The notes under the pieces: model-generated
The model's database searches: none
What the model was told of the DNA's origin: nothing
The model's input: only the letters and a program-made list of their open reading frames with translations
Position numbers and translations under genes: made by a program
NCBI GenBank assembly: GCA_002633025.1
Contig: NMRB01000066.1
Coordinates: 68,582-132,581, forward strand
DNA length: 64,000 nt
Reading direction: 5' to 3'
From: Notospermus geniculatus
Lineage: Eukaryota > Nemertea > Pilidiophora > Heteronemertea > Lineidae
Part shown: positions 45,893 to 57,281 of the stretch, one piece after another
Layout: the number at the start of each line of letters is the position of its first letter
How positions within the stretch are numbered: the stretch's first letter is position 1

Positions 45893-46950
45893 TATAAAGA
45901 AATTCTGTATTGAAGCACAATACTTTGTTTCAATCCACTTTCGTACAGGTCGAGGATGAGTATAAAAGGAAAAACTCACCTCTGCGTGCAAATAATTCAG
46001 GCGGGCAATAGGAATTCTTTCACATTGGGATACTAGTATTTTCACACTCCATGTCTTTGCCACCGTGTTGCGTATGTCGTTATCCATCACTTTGCATGCT
46101 GGCTGAAATGTACGCGACCAATGCAAACAGTCGGTACTGATTTATAAAACCTGACTCACGATGCAAACAACTTTGAGTCCTTTGAGACCACTTTGTTGGT
46201 TACTGGTTCGATATCGTTCGTGCTGCTGCTTATTGCAACGAGAATAGGCTTCATCAAAGTAATTAGTGACTAACACAGGGACAAATGAAAGGTTAAAAAA
46301 CGCTTGTACATGTACGTAACTACCTGAGTGTGATGTTAATATTTCGTGCGTTCTCGGCTAATAAGGGAGGTTCAGATAACGTTCCGAGTCTCGACTCCGA
46401 CTCCAGCGGATTCCTTTTTTTGGGAACCACGTCATCAAATACAACGGGGTTTTCCAAAGCAATGGTGTTTACTCATTCAGGAGAACGAATAGAACCCGCC
46501 TACATGTAGGTGGTAAATTTATCTCCGACTTGAAAAATCCGAATTTTAGCACCTCTGAGTCGGAGCGGGAGTGGGAGTCGGACCAGATACGGCTTTGTCG
46601 GTATGGGTTAATCGAGAGCAGAATGATGCATTCAAGAGTGGCGATAAAATCTAAATGCCACGACTAAGATGCTCCTTTCATTTGCTATTTCGGACATAAA
46701 CCCCAAATCCAGCCTTGAAGCTAGAAACACTTTATCATGAAGTATTCGCGGACTCAACATTGAGATTATGAATTGGTAGAACATAGATGGAGGTACCCGA
46801 CATGCCTGGCAACCTTTTTGCATCTAAATAGATATAGACTTTCCCTGACAGGTTCGGTATTCTTTCCGGCTCTCCAACACGCAACGAGGCCCGACATTTT
46901 CTTCCTTACTTTCTTCACTCATGTTGAGGACTATTGCCCGAAATGTCTTC
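45893..46950. other. No gene recognised
   Basis: 46360-46600 has gactcc/ggagtc-rich inverted pieces (gactccgactcc near 46400, gggagtcgga near 46570), probably another decayed MITE. Confidence 0.35.
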
Positions 46951-47075
46951 AATAGAGTTGTTGTCTATTCATAACTGTTGGGCACTTCACGCAGTTCACT
47001 GTAGGGTGACAATACTTGCAATGTACAGCAACAGTTTGGGACCTTCAACAGTCATGAATAGACAACAACTCTATT
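46951..47075. mobile_element. 125-bp palindromic MITE
   Basis: AATAGAGTTGTTGTCTATTC and its inverted copy at the ends. Its right border is the TA into which the next MITE appears to have inserted. Confidence 0.83.
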
Positions 47076-47076
47076 A

Positions 47077-47461
47077 GCTACGGTTACACCTGGAAAATAC
47101 GCTTGTTTTTCCAGACCCGTGTCAAACCCTTGTGTACGAAAAGCCCGGCGAGAGGTCACACTACTACATTGTAGTTAAGTAGCCCGGCGACAGGTGCGCT
47201 GCATGCGCTGACTCTTCGGTCGTTTCTGTATTGGCACACATTGTTGGAGGCGCGAAAACGACGTCACTAAATGGCTGCGCCATCTGTAGCCGTGCTAGGA
47301 ACTAACGAAAACACGGGGATTTCGAAAACCACGGCGAGCTTGCCGTGTTTCAAAAACCCGTGTTTTTCAGACACGAGTTTCTTGAAGCCCGGCAATTCAT
47401 AGGTGTGACCGCCAAAAACGCGGGGATTTTATATACTAGTACATTGTAGTGTAACCAAGGC
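47077..47461. mobile_element. ~385-bp MITE, GTGGTTACAC family, copy 2
   Basis: Ends GCTACGGTTACAC and GTGTAACCAAGGC with TA on both sides (47075-47076, 47462-47463). Confidence 0.72.
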
Positions 47462-47862
47462 TAGAGTGATCCAACCAGCCATCAACAGGGAAATTTGAAG
47501 TAACAGATTTTAGTGCGCTGTGTCGTCTCCCCATGTGTTACACAGTTAATGTGTGTTGTTGAGCGAGCTCTGGGGAGCAATATCCAGTCGGCCAAGATTG
47601 CTGGTCACGACCGTTTCGCTTTGGGTCATAGAAGGTACCGGTAGACAAAATCGATTTGAAACAGCTATTAAAGGCGATGGAGTTGGAGATGCATAGAAAC
47701 CATTCTAGCCAGAAAAAACTATTAAAAACAACAGAGGTACGCCGCAATCATGGATAACGAAAGAGGTTTTGGTGCCAATTACACTCGGACCGCATCGTAC
47801 GTGCGTTTTGGGCCAAGGCAAGTGTAAATGAAGTTTGAGCGAGCGTGATTGACATACATGTA

Positions 47863-48076
47863 CTCTAAACTCCCACTTACCTGTCCCATTCCTGAACACG
47901 GAAAAAATGACCAAATCCTAAGTTGACGCTATCGCACGCTGTCATTCTTTGCCAGGCTCACAAGTAAGTGGGCAGGACATTACTCTTTCTGATCATACCC
48001 CCACCTCATCATCTTCAACTTAGGATTTAGTCATTTTTTCCGAGTTCAGGAATGGGACAGGTAAGTGGGAGTAGAG
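47863..48076. mobile_element. 214-bp palindromic MITE, TA flanks
   Basis: CTCTAAACTCCCACTTACCT and AGGTAAGTGGGAGTAGAG, arms ~65 bp, TA at 47861-47862 and 48077-48078. Confidence 0.87.
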
Positions 48077-48079
48077 TAC

Positions 48080-48875
48080 GTATATCGTATCGATCCAAAA
48101 ATATTGTACAACAATGCTTTAGCCCTATACCAATAGTTTGTCTTAGATTTCCTCTAATGTATCATCAGTGAACCGCATATCCAACGAGCAATGCGACTGG
48201 ACCAGTTCCAGCCGGTCAGGGACACAACGTAGGACTGGGACTCCTTAGTCCTGGTACTTAGCTTTCACACTGCGTAGATGAAATGAGCAGTTTACCCGTA
48301 ATGGCCGTTCGGCGAAGAAACCGTTCTGTTTTAACGGATACAAAATGTCTAGCGCCGGTAATGGTGTTGTTTATGTCGGCAACGTGTCTTCAGGAATAAT
48401 CACCTCAGCGTCCCTATTATGGTTTGTTGGTCATCGTGGTTTCCTGATTTAGTGTTACTGCCCTGAGATGTTTCCGGGGGCCCTGGTAAATATGATGATC
48501 AATTCTATACGTGGATTTGTCTTAACGATGTTTACATCCCGTGCATCAACGTTATTCTTCTACATTAGCCAGTCTGTATTACATTATACGGGTCATCTCT
48601 TTGACGACCCGCGAAATTGCTAACCAAACATTTCATCAAGCTGGATAATAGCGTTTTTTAAATGCTGCGCGTACCAAACAACCTGATGACAATTGTATCA
48701 CGCCGAAGCTGTGGCCGACCAAACGCATGATATTTATGTCCAACCTCCTTTGTAAGCATCTAGTACACTGTAAAAACAAATAGGTACATGTACAGCGTAC
48801 CCATGGCCAAGGGTAAATTCTTTGTCCAATTTTCAAGAACATTTTCCGCGGGCCCGCTGTACCCATCATACGGGG
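48080..48875. other. No feature recognised
   Basis: Non-coding sequence; no repeat or frame supported. Confidence 0.3.
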
Positions 48876-49080
48876 ACATAGAACTCGGAATGAGTTTAGG
48901 CCACGCTTTTTTTATTCCTTGTTTCGCGGGCCCGCCGCTAGGTGAAAATAGGAAAATGAAAAAAAAATAAAATTTTATTTTTTCGGGATTTTCGCGAGCC
49001 CGCCGCTCCAAAAACTCCACAAAATGGAAAAAAAATAAAAATTTATTTTTATTTTTATCCCGCCCGCCGCTCAGGAGGCC
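48876..49080. repeat. Degenerate tandem repeat, CCCGCCGCT with A/T-rich spacers
   Basis: The phrase cgagcccgccgctc or close variants occurs three times (~48928, ~48995, ~49060), separated by aaaaataaaattttattttt-like runs. Confidence 0.6.
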
Positions 49081-49554
49081 GAGATCGAAAATACATTTTT
49101 CAAAAATAGGCCTATTTTGTCATGTTACCGTCCGATCGATGTCATGATGCGCGGTTTCTGACAATCTGCCAATCTGTACCAACAGCCTCGCGCAGATTTT
49201 CACTTTGCTCTACTGATCGTATAGACCTATGTACAGTAGCTGCACAGAAACCCGGCACTGACTTGCTTGAGGCTGTCATCCAACAATATGGCGTGGTTCC
49301 TGGTCACTCGTCACCTTGGGCCAAAATTTGACCGTGCCTGCATGCAGGTAAGCGATGATACGATCACAATCAGCTCCTGTGTCATTCATACCACATTACA
49401 CGGATCGGTGCGCATGAGAATATAACTGACTATATTGCGAGTGCAGTACTAACACTAAACATCAACATCAACACGGAGCCCAAATCCGAAGACTGTCAGT
49501 TGGTAGCGCCACCTGTGATGAAGTGACCGCACTGATTTGAACCTAATCTGCCTG
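49081..49554. other. No feature recognised
   Basis: Short frames only. Confidence 0.3.
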
Positions 49555-49688
49555 CAGGGGTAGCGAGCATAAAGAGGTCGTAACCCTACGTCAGGCCTAA
49601 ACTAGGCGTAGTGCAAGGGCCACAACGAGCACTACGCCTGGCTTAGGCCAGACGTAGGGTTACGACCCCTTTATGCTCGCTACCCCTG
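49555..49688. mobile_element. 134-bp palindromic element
   Basis: CAGGGGTAGCGAGCATAAAG and CTTTATGCTCGCTACCCCTG (with a one-base length difference inside). Arms ~50 bp. Confidence 0.88.
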
Positions 49689-50479
49689 GTCCTTTGAACA
49701 ATCTCAGTCAGAAGGTAGGCATGTAAGGTACTGTTCCATGTATATGACCATGGTGGTTAGAGGAAGACACCTTTTTTATTTAAGTACATGTATAGACAGT
49801 TAAATTGATCATAAAAACTCAAGTTGCTTGCTCAGTTACTCCCTCGAATAAAACAAGAGCCACGTTGGTTTTAGTTATTTAACGCCGTAATGATTAATAA
49901 CTTGTCAAGCTGACAAACTACTCAATAAGAGTCTAAGATAATCAGCGGATGACACAACAGACAGTATCGTATACATGCAACACAACCATAATGACTAATT
50001 TTCCCTCGTGCTGCCAACCCTAGACCACAATTATCTCAACTCGATTTGGACCAGCTAGTTATTAAATCGACGTCATCTTCAAGGAAGAAATTACCATATC
50101 GCAATAAAAAGGCTGCCTTATGAAGAAATTAGTCCAAAAGTAATTAACTCGGGCTCAAAGGAGAAGAACAAGATGAGACGGGCCGTTTTCCATTATCATG
50201 CAGTTGACGGCTACTATGACTAGAATATAGAAAGAAAGTACCGGGCTCTTTATTGGCTATACTTCAGTATTTTCGGAGGCAGATACTGTTCAAAATTTCC
50301 GTCATGTTTTTTTTTCAACCGCAAGGATCAATATTGCAAGAAGCGTAATGAAATTCACTGCTTTCACTTTTGACTCTCAAAGTTGATGGGTGGAATGGGT
50401 GGTACGTTTTAAGCACTGTCTGTATAGATATACAAAGAGCAGACAAAGAAGTACGCACGTGAAATTGAAAGCCGATAAA
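49689..50479. other. No feature recognised
   Basis: Non-coding A/T-rich sequence. Confidence 0.3.
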
Positions 50480-50660
50480 ACATTATTCATAGGATCTATT
50501 TATGAAATGGCCCAATGAAAGAGAAAGCACAAAAATTGACACACAAAATGATGATAAACAGGAAGTCAATCTTAGCAAATTTTCGACCCCAATCGGGGTC
50601 TTCTTCAGGCTGGCACTTTCAAGTCGTGCTACCAGAAGTGTATGAAATGGCCCAGAGGCT
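50480..50660 (-). mobile_element. Retroelement 3' end with hairpin motif, copy 2
   Basis: The minus strand reads ctgaagaagaccccgattgg, gggtcgaaaatttgct, then a tail with cattttgtgtgtcaattttt. It matches the end at 54465-54590 and the tails at 6475 and 26519. Confidence 0.6.
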
Positions 50661-52321
50661 AATACTCCGCTGGGTGTTACTGTAAGCCACCAATACAAAC
50701 CAGGAGGAACGAAAGAAAATTTTAAGTCGAAATGTACTAGGGTCATACGATCATGGGTAAAGTTTGACGTACGCATACATGTAGGCTATCTAGGTACAAA
50801 TTCACACGTAGCTGCTATGCTTAGCAGAAATCAATTTTTAAAAATGGTCAACTGGTGGTAGCCGTATAAGGTCCACATATTTGTTTTACACATGAGTATC
50901 TTGATACATACTCACACCGACTGAGAACACTGAAGCTGTTATCATTCATGGCATATGGGCTTCAGTCGAGTTTTCAAGATGGCGGACTGGCGGCCATATT
51001 TGAGGCCCAATTGGCCGGAATTTAATGTTGGCCTACGCAGGATACCTACATGTAGCACATGTAGCTACATGCTTTTTCAAGGTCAAAACATTCTAGCTGC
51101 AGTATACATTAGTTTATAAGATAAGGACCAAAAGATGGCCGGATCTATGCGACGCGAGAGGCTAAAAAGTGTGCAGAAGTCTTTGTGTCTTTGACACGAG
51201 TATATTCCAGTCCTCTGGCCCAAATGTTTTTTTTAATTATTTTTTGTGTTATCGGGCCCCGCCATTTCCAATGCGGCCCAAATAAATAAATAGATCTACA
51301 TGTAGCTAGGGGCAGTGATGGTCACGCGGGTTCGTGACAAAATGCAGGAGTGCATATGTGGGCAAATAAGCTAAGGCAATAAGGGTAACGATAATAGGAA
51401 TAGTCCTTTGGGATGGCAATCAGTCGTCGTCAACGCCGAAGTAACTACCATACTCTATGAGAAATTTTGATGGTTTATATTAGGTACTAATTGTAGAGAA
51501 AGCATGAGTATTTGCACGACTGTTGTCTTAACATTAACTTTTCGTATCGAGCTCTGATGAAATGGGGAGCGGTACGAGTTGAAGGAGGAATTGCACATCA
51601 AGGAGATGACAATTGTAGCGCCTTCTCTCAATATGGTTGATGTAAGCCGCTTGGGAAAGAACTCAATTAGCATAACATTAGCAGGACAGTTGAGCTCGTT
51701 GTGCTTATTTTGTCGCGACGAATGTTTGATCGGGTCCCAGGTCGCTATTTGAGGATAAGGCTTACTTACATGTAACACTAAGTCGAATCACTTTTCTTAT
51801 TTTTTTCAAACAAAAAATACTAGTATACGATGACTTGTGTCTATCTAGTGTGTCCTTAAAATATGAACGATCACACTCCAACTTATTTATTACGAAATGC
51901 ATACGAAATACCAATTAAAGTAAGAGGTACGATCTATCTACATATAAGCTTGTAAGGATCGTGTGAAAGTGGCACTTTATAGAGCAGAAAGCCATTCAGA
52001 TCACAGGCAATTTGACCAAGCATCCATCTTGATCCAAAAGTGATACGTACAGAAAATTACCAATTCTGCTGTAATTAAGTCTTGCACGCTANGGCTTTTC
52101 CCCACTGTGCAGTCCCCAAACAATTTTCTTTTAATGCTGATATTTCTGTTCGGACATTGAGTAAATAGTGAATGTAAAGTACACTGCAATACATGCGCAA
52201 TGTCTAATATTGCAATGATGTTCATGTGCAGCATACATGTACTGTGATTTCTGCATTCAGGCCTAGCGTTCAAGGAGGGTTGCGTGCTTTTTGCATGATG
52301 CGACAAAAAATTCTCAAATAT
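50661..52321. other. Long stretch without a recognised gene
   Basis: Holds an N at 52092 and several tacatgtag words near 51050. No supported feature. Confidence 0.3.
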
Positions 52322-52450
52322 GGGCCGACCGCACAGAAAGTACGATAGTGCTACCGGCGCCTATCGGCAGTTAGTTATAACGCATTTTGCCATTAACTAA
52401 ACCGCCGATAGGCACCGAAAGCACTATCGGACTTTCTGTGCGGTCGGCCC
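52322..52450. mobile_element. 129-bp palindromic element
   Basis: GGGCCGACCGCACAGAAAGT and ACTTTCTGTGCGGTCGGCCC at the ends; arms ~55 bp around attttgcc. Confidence 0.9.
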
Positions 52451-54190
52451 TCGTCTACAGTGGCAGACGACACGAATGGTACGAATGATACAGGTGCCCC
52501 CAAAATAATTGTCCATGTCAAACCAGGTGAACTCAGAATTTAGATTCCCGGGGTCCTGATATACTGGGATCTCCTTACTTGAAATATAGTTCTTATTTCA
52601 TCAAAATCAGTCAATCCAATCAAAAAGTTGTGTCTCATTTTTTTGTGCAGGAAGGTCAACCCTCAACTAGGAGCGTTGTCAAATAATTTGACTTGGTTGA
52701 TGAACGAGAGAGAGTTCAGTATGACATTGCTGCACAAAGAAATGAATCAGACATAACTTCTGATTGGCTTTACCGATGTAGATGAAGTAAATAAAAAGTA
52801 GTAAGTAAAAAAAGATTCTCCATCAGAATCCGCTGAAACCAACATTCTAAGGTTGCTTGGTTAGGCCAGGCATTTTTGGGGCCGACTACCCTGTATATCA
52901 GCGCGCGGAGGGTATGCCTGTTTGCGATATACAGTTTGTACTTATTCACCTCTTCTTGTCTCGCGCAACCACACTCCGGCCACGATCGTATCGAGTTTGG
53001 CCTCAAACGCGACTTATCGCGTATGCTGCGCCACACGTGACCTAAAATGGCGTGTGGAGGACACAGTGATCTGACTTCATAACCGGCATTTACCGGCAGC
53101 ATATTGACGAGTAAAATGCCAAATGACAGATCTTTGTTAGGATAAAGGGATAGCTTTGATGCTTTTGTAGAGAGTAGGATTGCGCTAAACTTTATTATAA
53201 GTCTGATAGAGGAGCAAAACAGTGCTTTGTGCACGTTTTCGTGGGAGGACTCGACGCTTCGATTTGGGATTTTGCCGACTGCGTTCACCAAAAGATTGAT
53301 TTTTCGTTTGTTGCCCCTTGCTGAGGATTTTCTTCACAATGAAAATGTTGCAAATGAAAGGGACAATCGTTCTGCGTATCTCGCTCTGTTGGCAGTGACG
53401 ACACACATTCACTCAACCAATCAGCTGGCATGGCCCGAATATGGACATGCGGAGAGAGAATCCACGTGGATCAAGTCCCTTGGAGGATCTCCCCGGTCGG
53501 GATTGTGTGGCCAGAAGGGATCGGACACAATCTACCTTTTTACATCCGCGAATAAACTCTTTATCAGCTTTCGGCCACTTTCTCAATCGTCACTCTGTAT
53601 CGGACGGATGCCCCGTCGACGTGAATGTTAACTTTTACATATAAGTATTCCTAGACCGATAAATCATCTCAAAATCTCATTTATTATTACCTCAATTTCC
53701 TTCAACGCCATTCCTATCATGTTCAAACTTTAGATATCGTTCATCTTCTCATGATTTATCGGGCGATCGGGAGAGAGACCGAGCAGTGATGTATTCACAA
53801 AATCCAGACAAAAACGTGTTTGTTTTACGTCGAGAAGATGGGATCAAATTCAAGTCATGCGCTAGAATGATTCCCTAGCAAATAGAATTGATTTTCAAAC
53901 AGGACAAATCAATTTCAGGACGATTGACTTCTCTGTATATCATTATTTGCCTTGAGAATGAATCAATTTTTCAACCAGTGAACAATTTTTGTGTCTATAA
54001 TCAGTCCCACCCCTTATCTGTGTTGATGATACATTAACAGGGGCGTATCAGAAAGTACAATCAGTGACTCTCTGCTCTTACATTTTTGCGTAATCATACA
54101 CCACGCTTCTGCCGCCGAGAAGACGGGCGAGTGTGTTGCCATCTATTTTTTAAGCCACCATCAAAGGTTTCATGAAGCCATAGATTGTGA
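52451..54190. other. No supported gene; two overlapping open frames
   Basis: A 173-codon minus frame (52770-53291) and a 134-codon plus frame (53227-53631) have no recognisable motif and compete for overlapping DNA. I treat them as chance frames. Confidence 0.3.
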
Positions 54191-54464
54191 CGAGTACATG
54201 AGGTCTAGCGTCCAATGGAAATATCTAGTATGTCACATTTTGGTATTTTCGAGAAAAATGGGTTTATATTTCCAGGTCCAATATTAAGAGTTGGAATGAC
54301 AACTTGGCCTTTAGCTTCTCTTTGCTATCAGCGCACTCAACAATGGGGCTTTGTTTCTATTCAACTATTATTTTCCACACATCCTGTTTGCACAGGGTTT
54401 CGTTATTTCAGATTTACTTGTAATATTGGGATCCAGCTCATTATACATGTACTTCTGGTACATG

Positions 54465-54590
54465 TAGCTCGACTTAAAAGTGCCACCCTGAAGAAGACCC
54501 CGGTTGGGGTCGAAAATTTGCTAAATTTCTGGAGGACGACTTCGGTTATTATCATTTTGTATGTCGCCTTTCGGATTAGGTTTTTAAACG
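54465..54590 (+). mobile_element. Retroelement 3' end with hairpin motif, copy 3
   Basis: ccctgaagaagaccccggtt followed by ggggtcgaaaatttgct and ttatcattttgtatgtcg. Same family as 50480-50660; lies just upstream of the secreted-protein gene. Confidence 0.6.
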
Positions 54591-54656
54591 GAATAAATTA
54601 TCGAGTAACTGCTTGGCATGCGCCGTGAAATATATTAAGAAAACAGCTGTTCGACA

Positions 54657-54667
54657 TTTTATATATT
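54657..54667 (+). promoter_or_regulatory. TATA-like element upstream of the secreted-protein ORF
   Basis: The motif ttttatatatt lies about 90 bp before the ATG at 54756, a fitting distance for a TATA box with a short 5' UTR. It is a sequence match only; transcription has not been shown. Confidence 0.3.
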
Positions 54668-54755
54668 CATGACAGTAGGCCTATTTATTCTGCTGTCTAG
54701 CAGGTGTCTCTTCATAACTTTTTTCTCCACACTGCCACAGAGCAAAACTCACAAA

Positions 54756-55061
54756 ATGAAATTTCTAGTGGTATTGTCGTTAGTTCTTCTGATTGTTGCA
54801 TGTGTCCAATATACGGAGTCGGCCGTCACTGAGGACGAGCTTGTTTCTGAGGTCATTGACCGGGCCCGCCGATATGTTAAGCGGACGGACTTGGAAAGAT
54901 TGCTACGCGCTTCCTCAGGCAAGTCTTTCCTTTCTGCGTTTTCTCTGGATCGGAGAGACTATGCTATGAGAGTGATACATTCGGCGCGTTTCCACTGCGA
55001 TTTTCACAGGCATTGGGATTACCAACAGGCCATACATTGGGTGATTTTGAATGCAGTGTGA
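54756..55061 (+). CDS. Small secreted protein, 101 aa, unknown family
   Basis: The frame starts MKFLVVLSLVLLIVACVQ, a textbook signal peptide (one Lys, a hydrophobic core, a polar end near TESA), so I choose the ATG at 54756 (context acaaaATGa) over an in-frame ATG at 54669. The predicted mature part is about 80 residues, highly charged, with dibasic sites RR and KR near its start (DRARRYVKR) and another RR (LDRRDY), a single Cys, and an aromatic/His-rich end (HRHWDYQQAIHW). Dibasic sites suggest a possible propeptide or peptide-hormone precursor, but no known peptide is recognised. A TATA-like ttttatatatt lies at 54657-54667, and a pyrimidine-rich acceptor-like tract ending cacag sits just before 54741, so the coding part may be a second exon. 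A MITE begins 18 bp after the stop codon. The 3' end and poly(A) site were not found. Confidence 0.6.
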   Translation: MKFLVVLSLVLLIVACVQYTESAVTEDELVSEVIDRARRYVKRTDLERLLRASSGKSFLSAFSLDRRDYAMRVIHSARFHCDFHRHWDYQQAIHWVILNAV

Positions 55062-55079
55062 CACTAGTGTTCCGTGTTA

Positions 55080-55920
55080 AGGCCCGTCTACACGATCATA
55101 CATATTTTGTTCAAAATACCATCAAACATTTGAATGATGATGATTGTTCAAGTTTGTTGTGGATTTCCGTGGAGTTTGGAGCCTAAAGGGTTGCCATTTG
55201 TACAAATGTCACATGATGCAGTCAGGGCCGGATCCAGGATTCACAGAAAGGGGGGCGTAGCGCGACAAAGTTGGTGAGCCCCGAAAAAGTGAAGCCTAAA
55301 CGGGGGGTCTGGGGGCTCTCCCCAGAAACATTTGACAATTTAAGTGCTTTTAGATGCATTTTCCAGGCATCTGAGAGCAAAATACTAGAATTTTTATGTG
55401 ATTAAATTTTTCTTGCTAAAAAAATCATTGCTCTGCCAAAAAANTCCACGAAGTTGAGTATTTTCTCGATAAGGGATAGGAAGCGATGTTCTAATATGGC
55501 CGTATACGATTTTGTACATGGTGATCATGTCACCTCTGTCTCTACGATAAGCAAGAGTAGGTAGCGAAAGGGCCTTCAGTCTATCTTCGTAATCTTGGTT
55601 TCTTGTTGTCGAGACCAGCCTCGTCGCCCGCCGTTGTACTCTTTGGAGCCTAAAGGGCTGCCATTTGTACAAATGTCACATGATGCAGTTGTGCCACATG
55701 ACATACACTGTTTATAAACCTTCTGATTGGTAAATGGCTTGAAATGTTGTGAGATGTTGTGAAAATTTGTTGGCAAGATGAAACATGCAGCTAAAAATTT
55801 GAACATCATCATACATGTTGGATGGTGTTCAAGTTTGTTGGGAAAACGGTCTACACGATCGTACATTTTGTCCATGAACAAATGTGTTTTGAACAAATGT
55901 ATGATCGTGTAGACGGGCCT
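55080..55920. mobile_element. MITE with TTA target duplication, interrupted by a LINE
   Basis: AGGCCCGTCTACACGATCAT and ATGATCGTGTAGACGGGCCT at the ends, TTA at 55077-55079 and 55921-55923 (PIF/Harbinger type). Without the inserted LINE and one copy of its 48-bp duplication it is ~374 bp. A second inverted pair (atgatgatg / catcatcat with gttcaagtttgttg) lies inside. Confidence 0.87.
55223..55641 (-). pseudogene. 5'-truncated LINE fragment with 48-bp target duplication
   Basis: The minus strand encodes the C-terminal part of a non-LTR reverse transcriptase (LQRVQRRATRLV, YEDRLKALSLPTLAYRRD, RGDMITMYKIVYG), then an ambiguous base (55444) and a 3' UTR ending aatcctggatccggccctg. The 48-bp string tttggagcctaaaggg..catgatgcagt flanks it on both sides (55175-55222, 55642-55689). 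The motifs are typical of CR1/L2/Jockey-like LINEs. Not functional. Confidence 0.85.
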
Positions 55921-55957
55921 TTAGTGTCACGTGTTAATGTTAATTTAAACCCTTCAT

Positions 55958-56050
55958 ACAAGTGTTGGCGTTATACCGACACCAGTGTTGGTGTTACACT
56001 GACACCAGTGTTGGTGTTACACTGACACCAGTGTTGGTGTTACACTTGCC
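55958..56050 (+). repeat. 23-bp tandem repeat, ~4 copies
   Basis: Unit accagtgttggtgttacact+gac; the first copy is diverged. Starts ~35 bp after the MITE end. Further cagtgtt-like pieces occur near 56150 and 56208. Confidence 0.9.
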
Positions 56051-56540
56051 TATCAGCAATCCTAGCCACAACTTCTTGGATCGGAACAAAAAAAAACTAA
56101 TCAGTAACATCAGCAATAAACTCTTCCTGGTATCAATTCTTAGAGGTTAGTGTTGGCACCTACAAAAAACCTTTACAAATTAGTGGTCTAAACAAGTTGA
56201 AATGAACACCAGTGTTCGGTGTTAACACTCACTAACTCTAACTCTAAAATGTGATTACACCAACACCTGCTGATATCGCCAAACATTTTATCCGTATTGT
56301 TCCACTAACACTGAACACTGCACTTTCACACCGAATTCAAACATCACCCATTGTTAAACAATCGAGCGATTATCCAAATAATCCTGCGAAAACCGCACCG
56401 CTCGCCGCAGACCACGGCCGAATCAGTCCGCTGGGTAGTGGAAACGGGCCTTTATTCATACTTATAGTGAATTCATAGGCCTACTTATAGTGAATTCATA
56501 CTTTATTTATATTTATATTCACACTTACAGTGCGCGCCGG

Positions 56541-56890
56541 TATATATAGAGGCTTGATTCGTCGTGGGGGTTGAGTGACATCCCGCTGGTGAGTTGATCG
56601 TTGGACATATTTTATGGAAATCGCCCACAGCGCTGAGATAATCCAAAATTTTAAATGTGATTGCAAAGTCGACCTTTGGCTAGACCGCATTCACCCCAGA
56701 TTCAGATTCAGATTTCACTATCAACTAACTTTATCGTTTGGTCTTTTTTTCAGGTGGCGAGCTGCGTTTGCTGCGGCAGAAGACAATGAGGAACCCGCAG
56801 AACTACGCCACGACGTGGCGCTGTCAGTGTAAGACCCGGAAGTCCTATTTTCTAACAGTATTTCCATTTACTTCTTGCCCCAAAATAAAC
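56541..56890 (+). other. Candidate small transcription unit: TATA box, donor, 165-bp intron, acceptor, poly(A) signal
   Basis: TATATATA at 56541-56548 is followed by a strong donor (ctg|gtgagt, GT at 56589) and, 165 bp later, a strong acceptor (gtctttttttcag, exon from 56754). AATAAA occurs near 56885. The acceptor-side exon is open in two frames for 25 to more than 40 codons, one giving WRAAFAAAEDNEEPAEL and ending at a TAA near 56832, another starting MRNPQNYATTWRCQC. None is recognised. The order of signals is right for a small gene, or for a 5' exon of a larger one, but each is short and could arise by chance. Confidence 0.25.
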
Positions 56891-57281
56891 AACTCTCTTT
56901 GGTTCAATTTTGATTAAATTACACTCTCCTGTTTCATGTTCTCCATAATATATCACTGCTTTGTTTCGTCAGAAATGCCACAGGATGCCAATACTGACAA
57001 CGTCTTTTGGGGAAATTTCCACGGAAAATTGAGTAGAAAAATGTACACATGCTTTGACGACGTGACGTCAACAGCGAAAAAAGTGACGTCAGTACGTCAT
57101 TCGGGTCTTATACTGACTGCGCCATCTGCAGTCATGCGGGTTCCCCATTGAGGATGGCTGTGTTCTGTCAACACATCTCGTTTTATCCAAAATAAAAAAG
57201 TGAAATACAGTTCCGCACTTTCATTTTCTTATTCATTCATACCAGAACCGTTGATTCCTCGAGTTCAGAGACGGTTACAAA

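Noticed and set aside
52770-53631. 173-codon minus and 134-codon plus frames that partly overlap
   Set aside because: They have low-complexity, motif-free sequences and no splice or promoter support; probably chance.
54489-54512. Active hammerhead ribozyme
   Set aside because: An extra A follows CTGAAGA and no stem I/III partners were found; kept only as a finding about the shared hairpin motif.
55080-55920. 3' UTR of the secreted-protein gene
   Set aside because: Inverted ends and a TTA duplication show it is a transposon, though it could still be included in the transcript.
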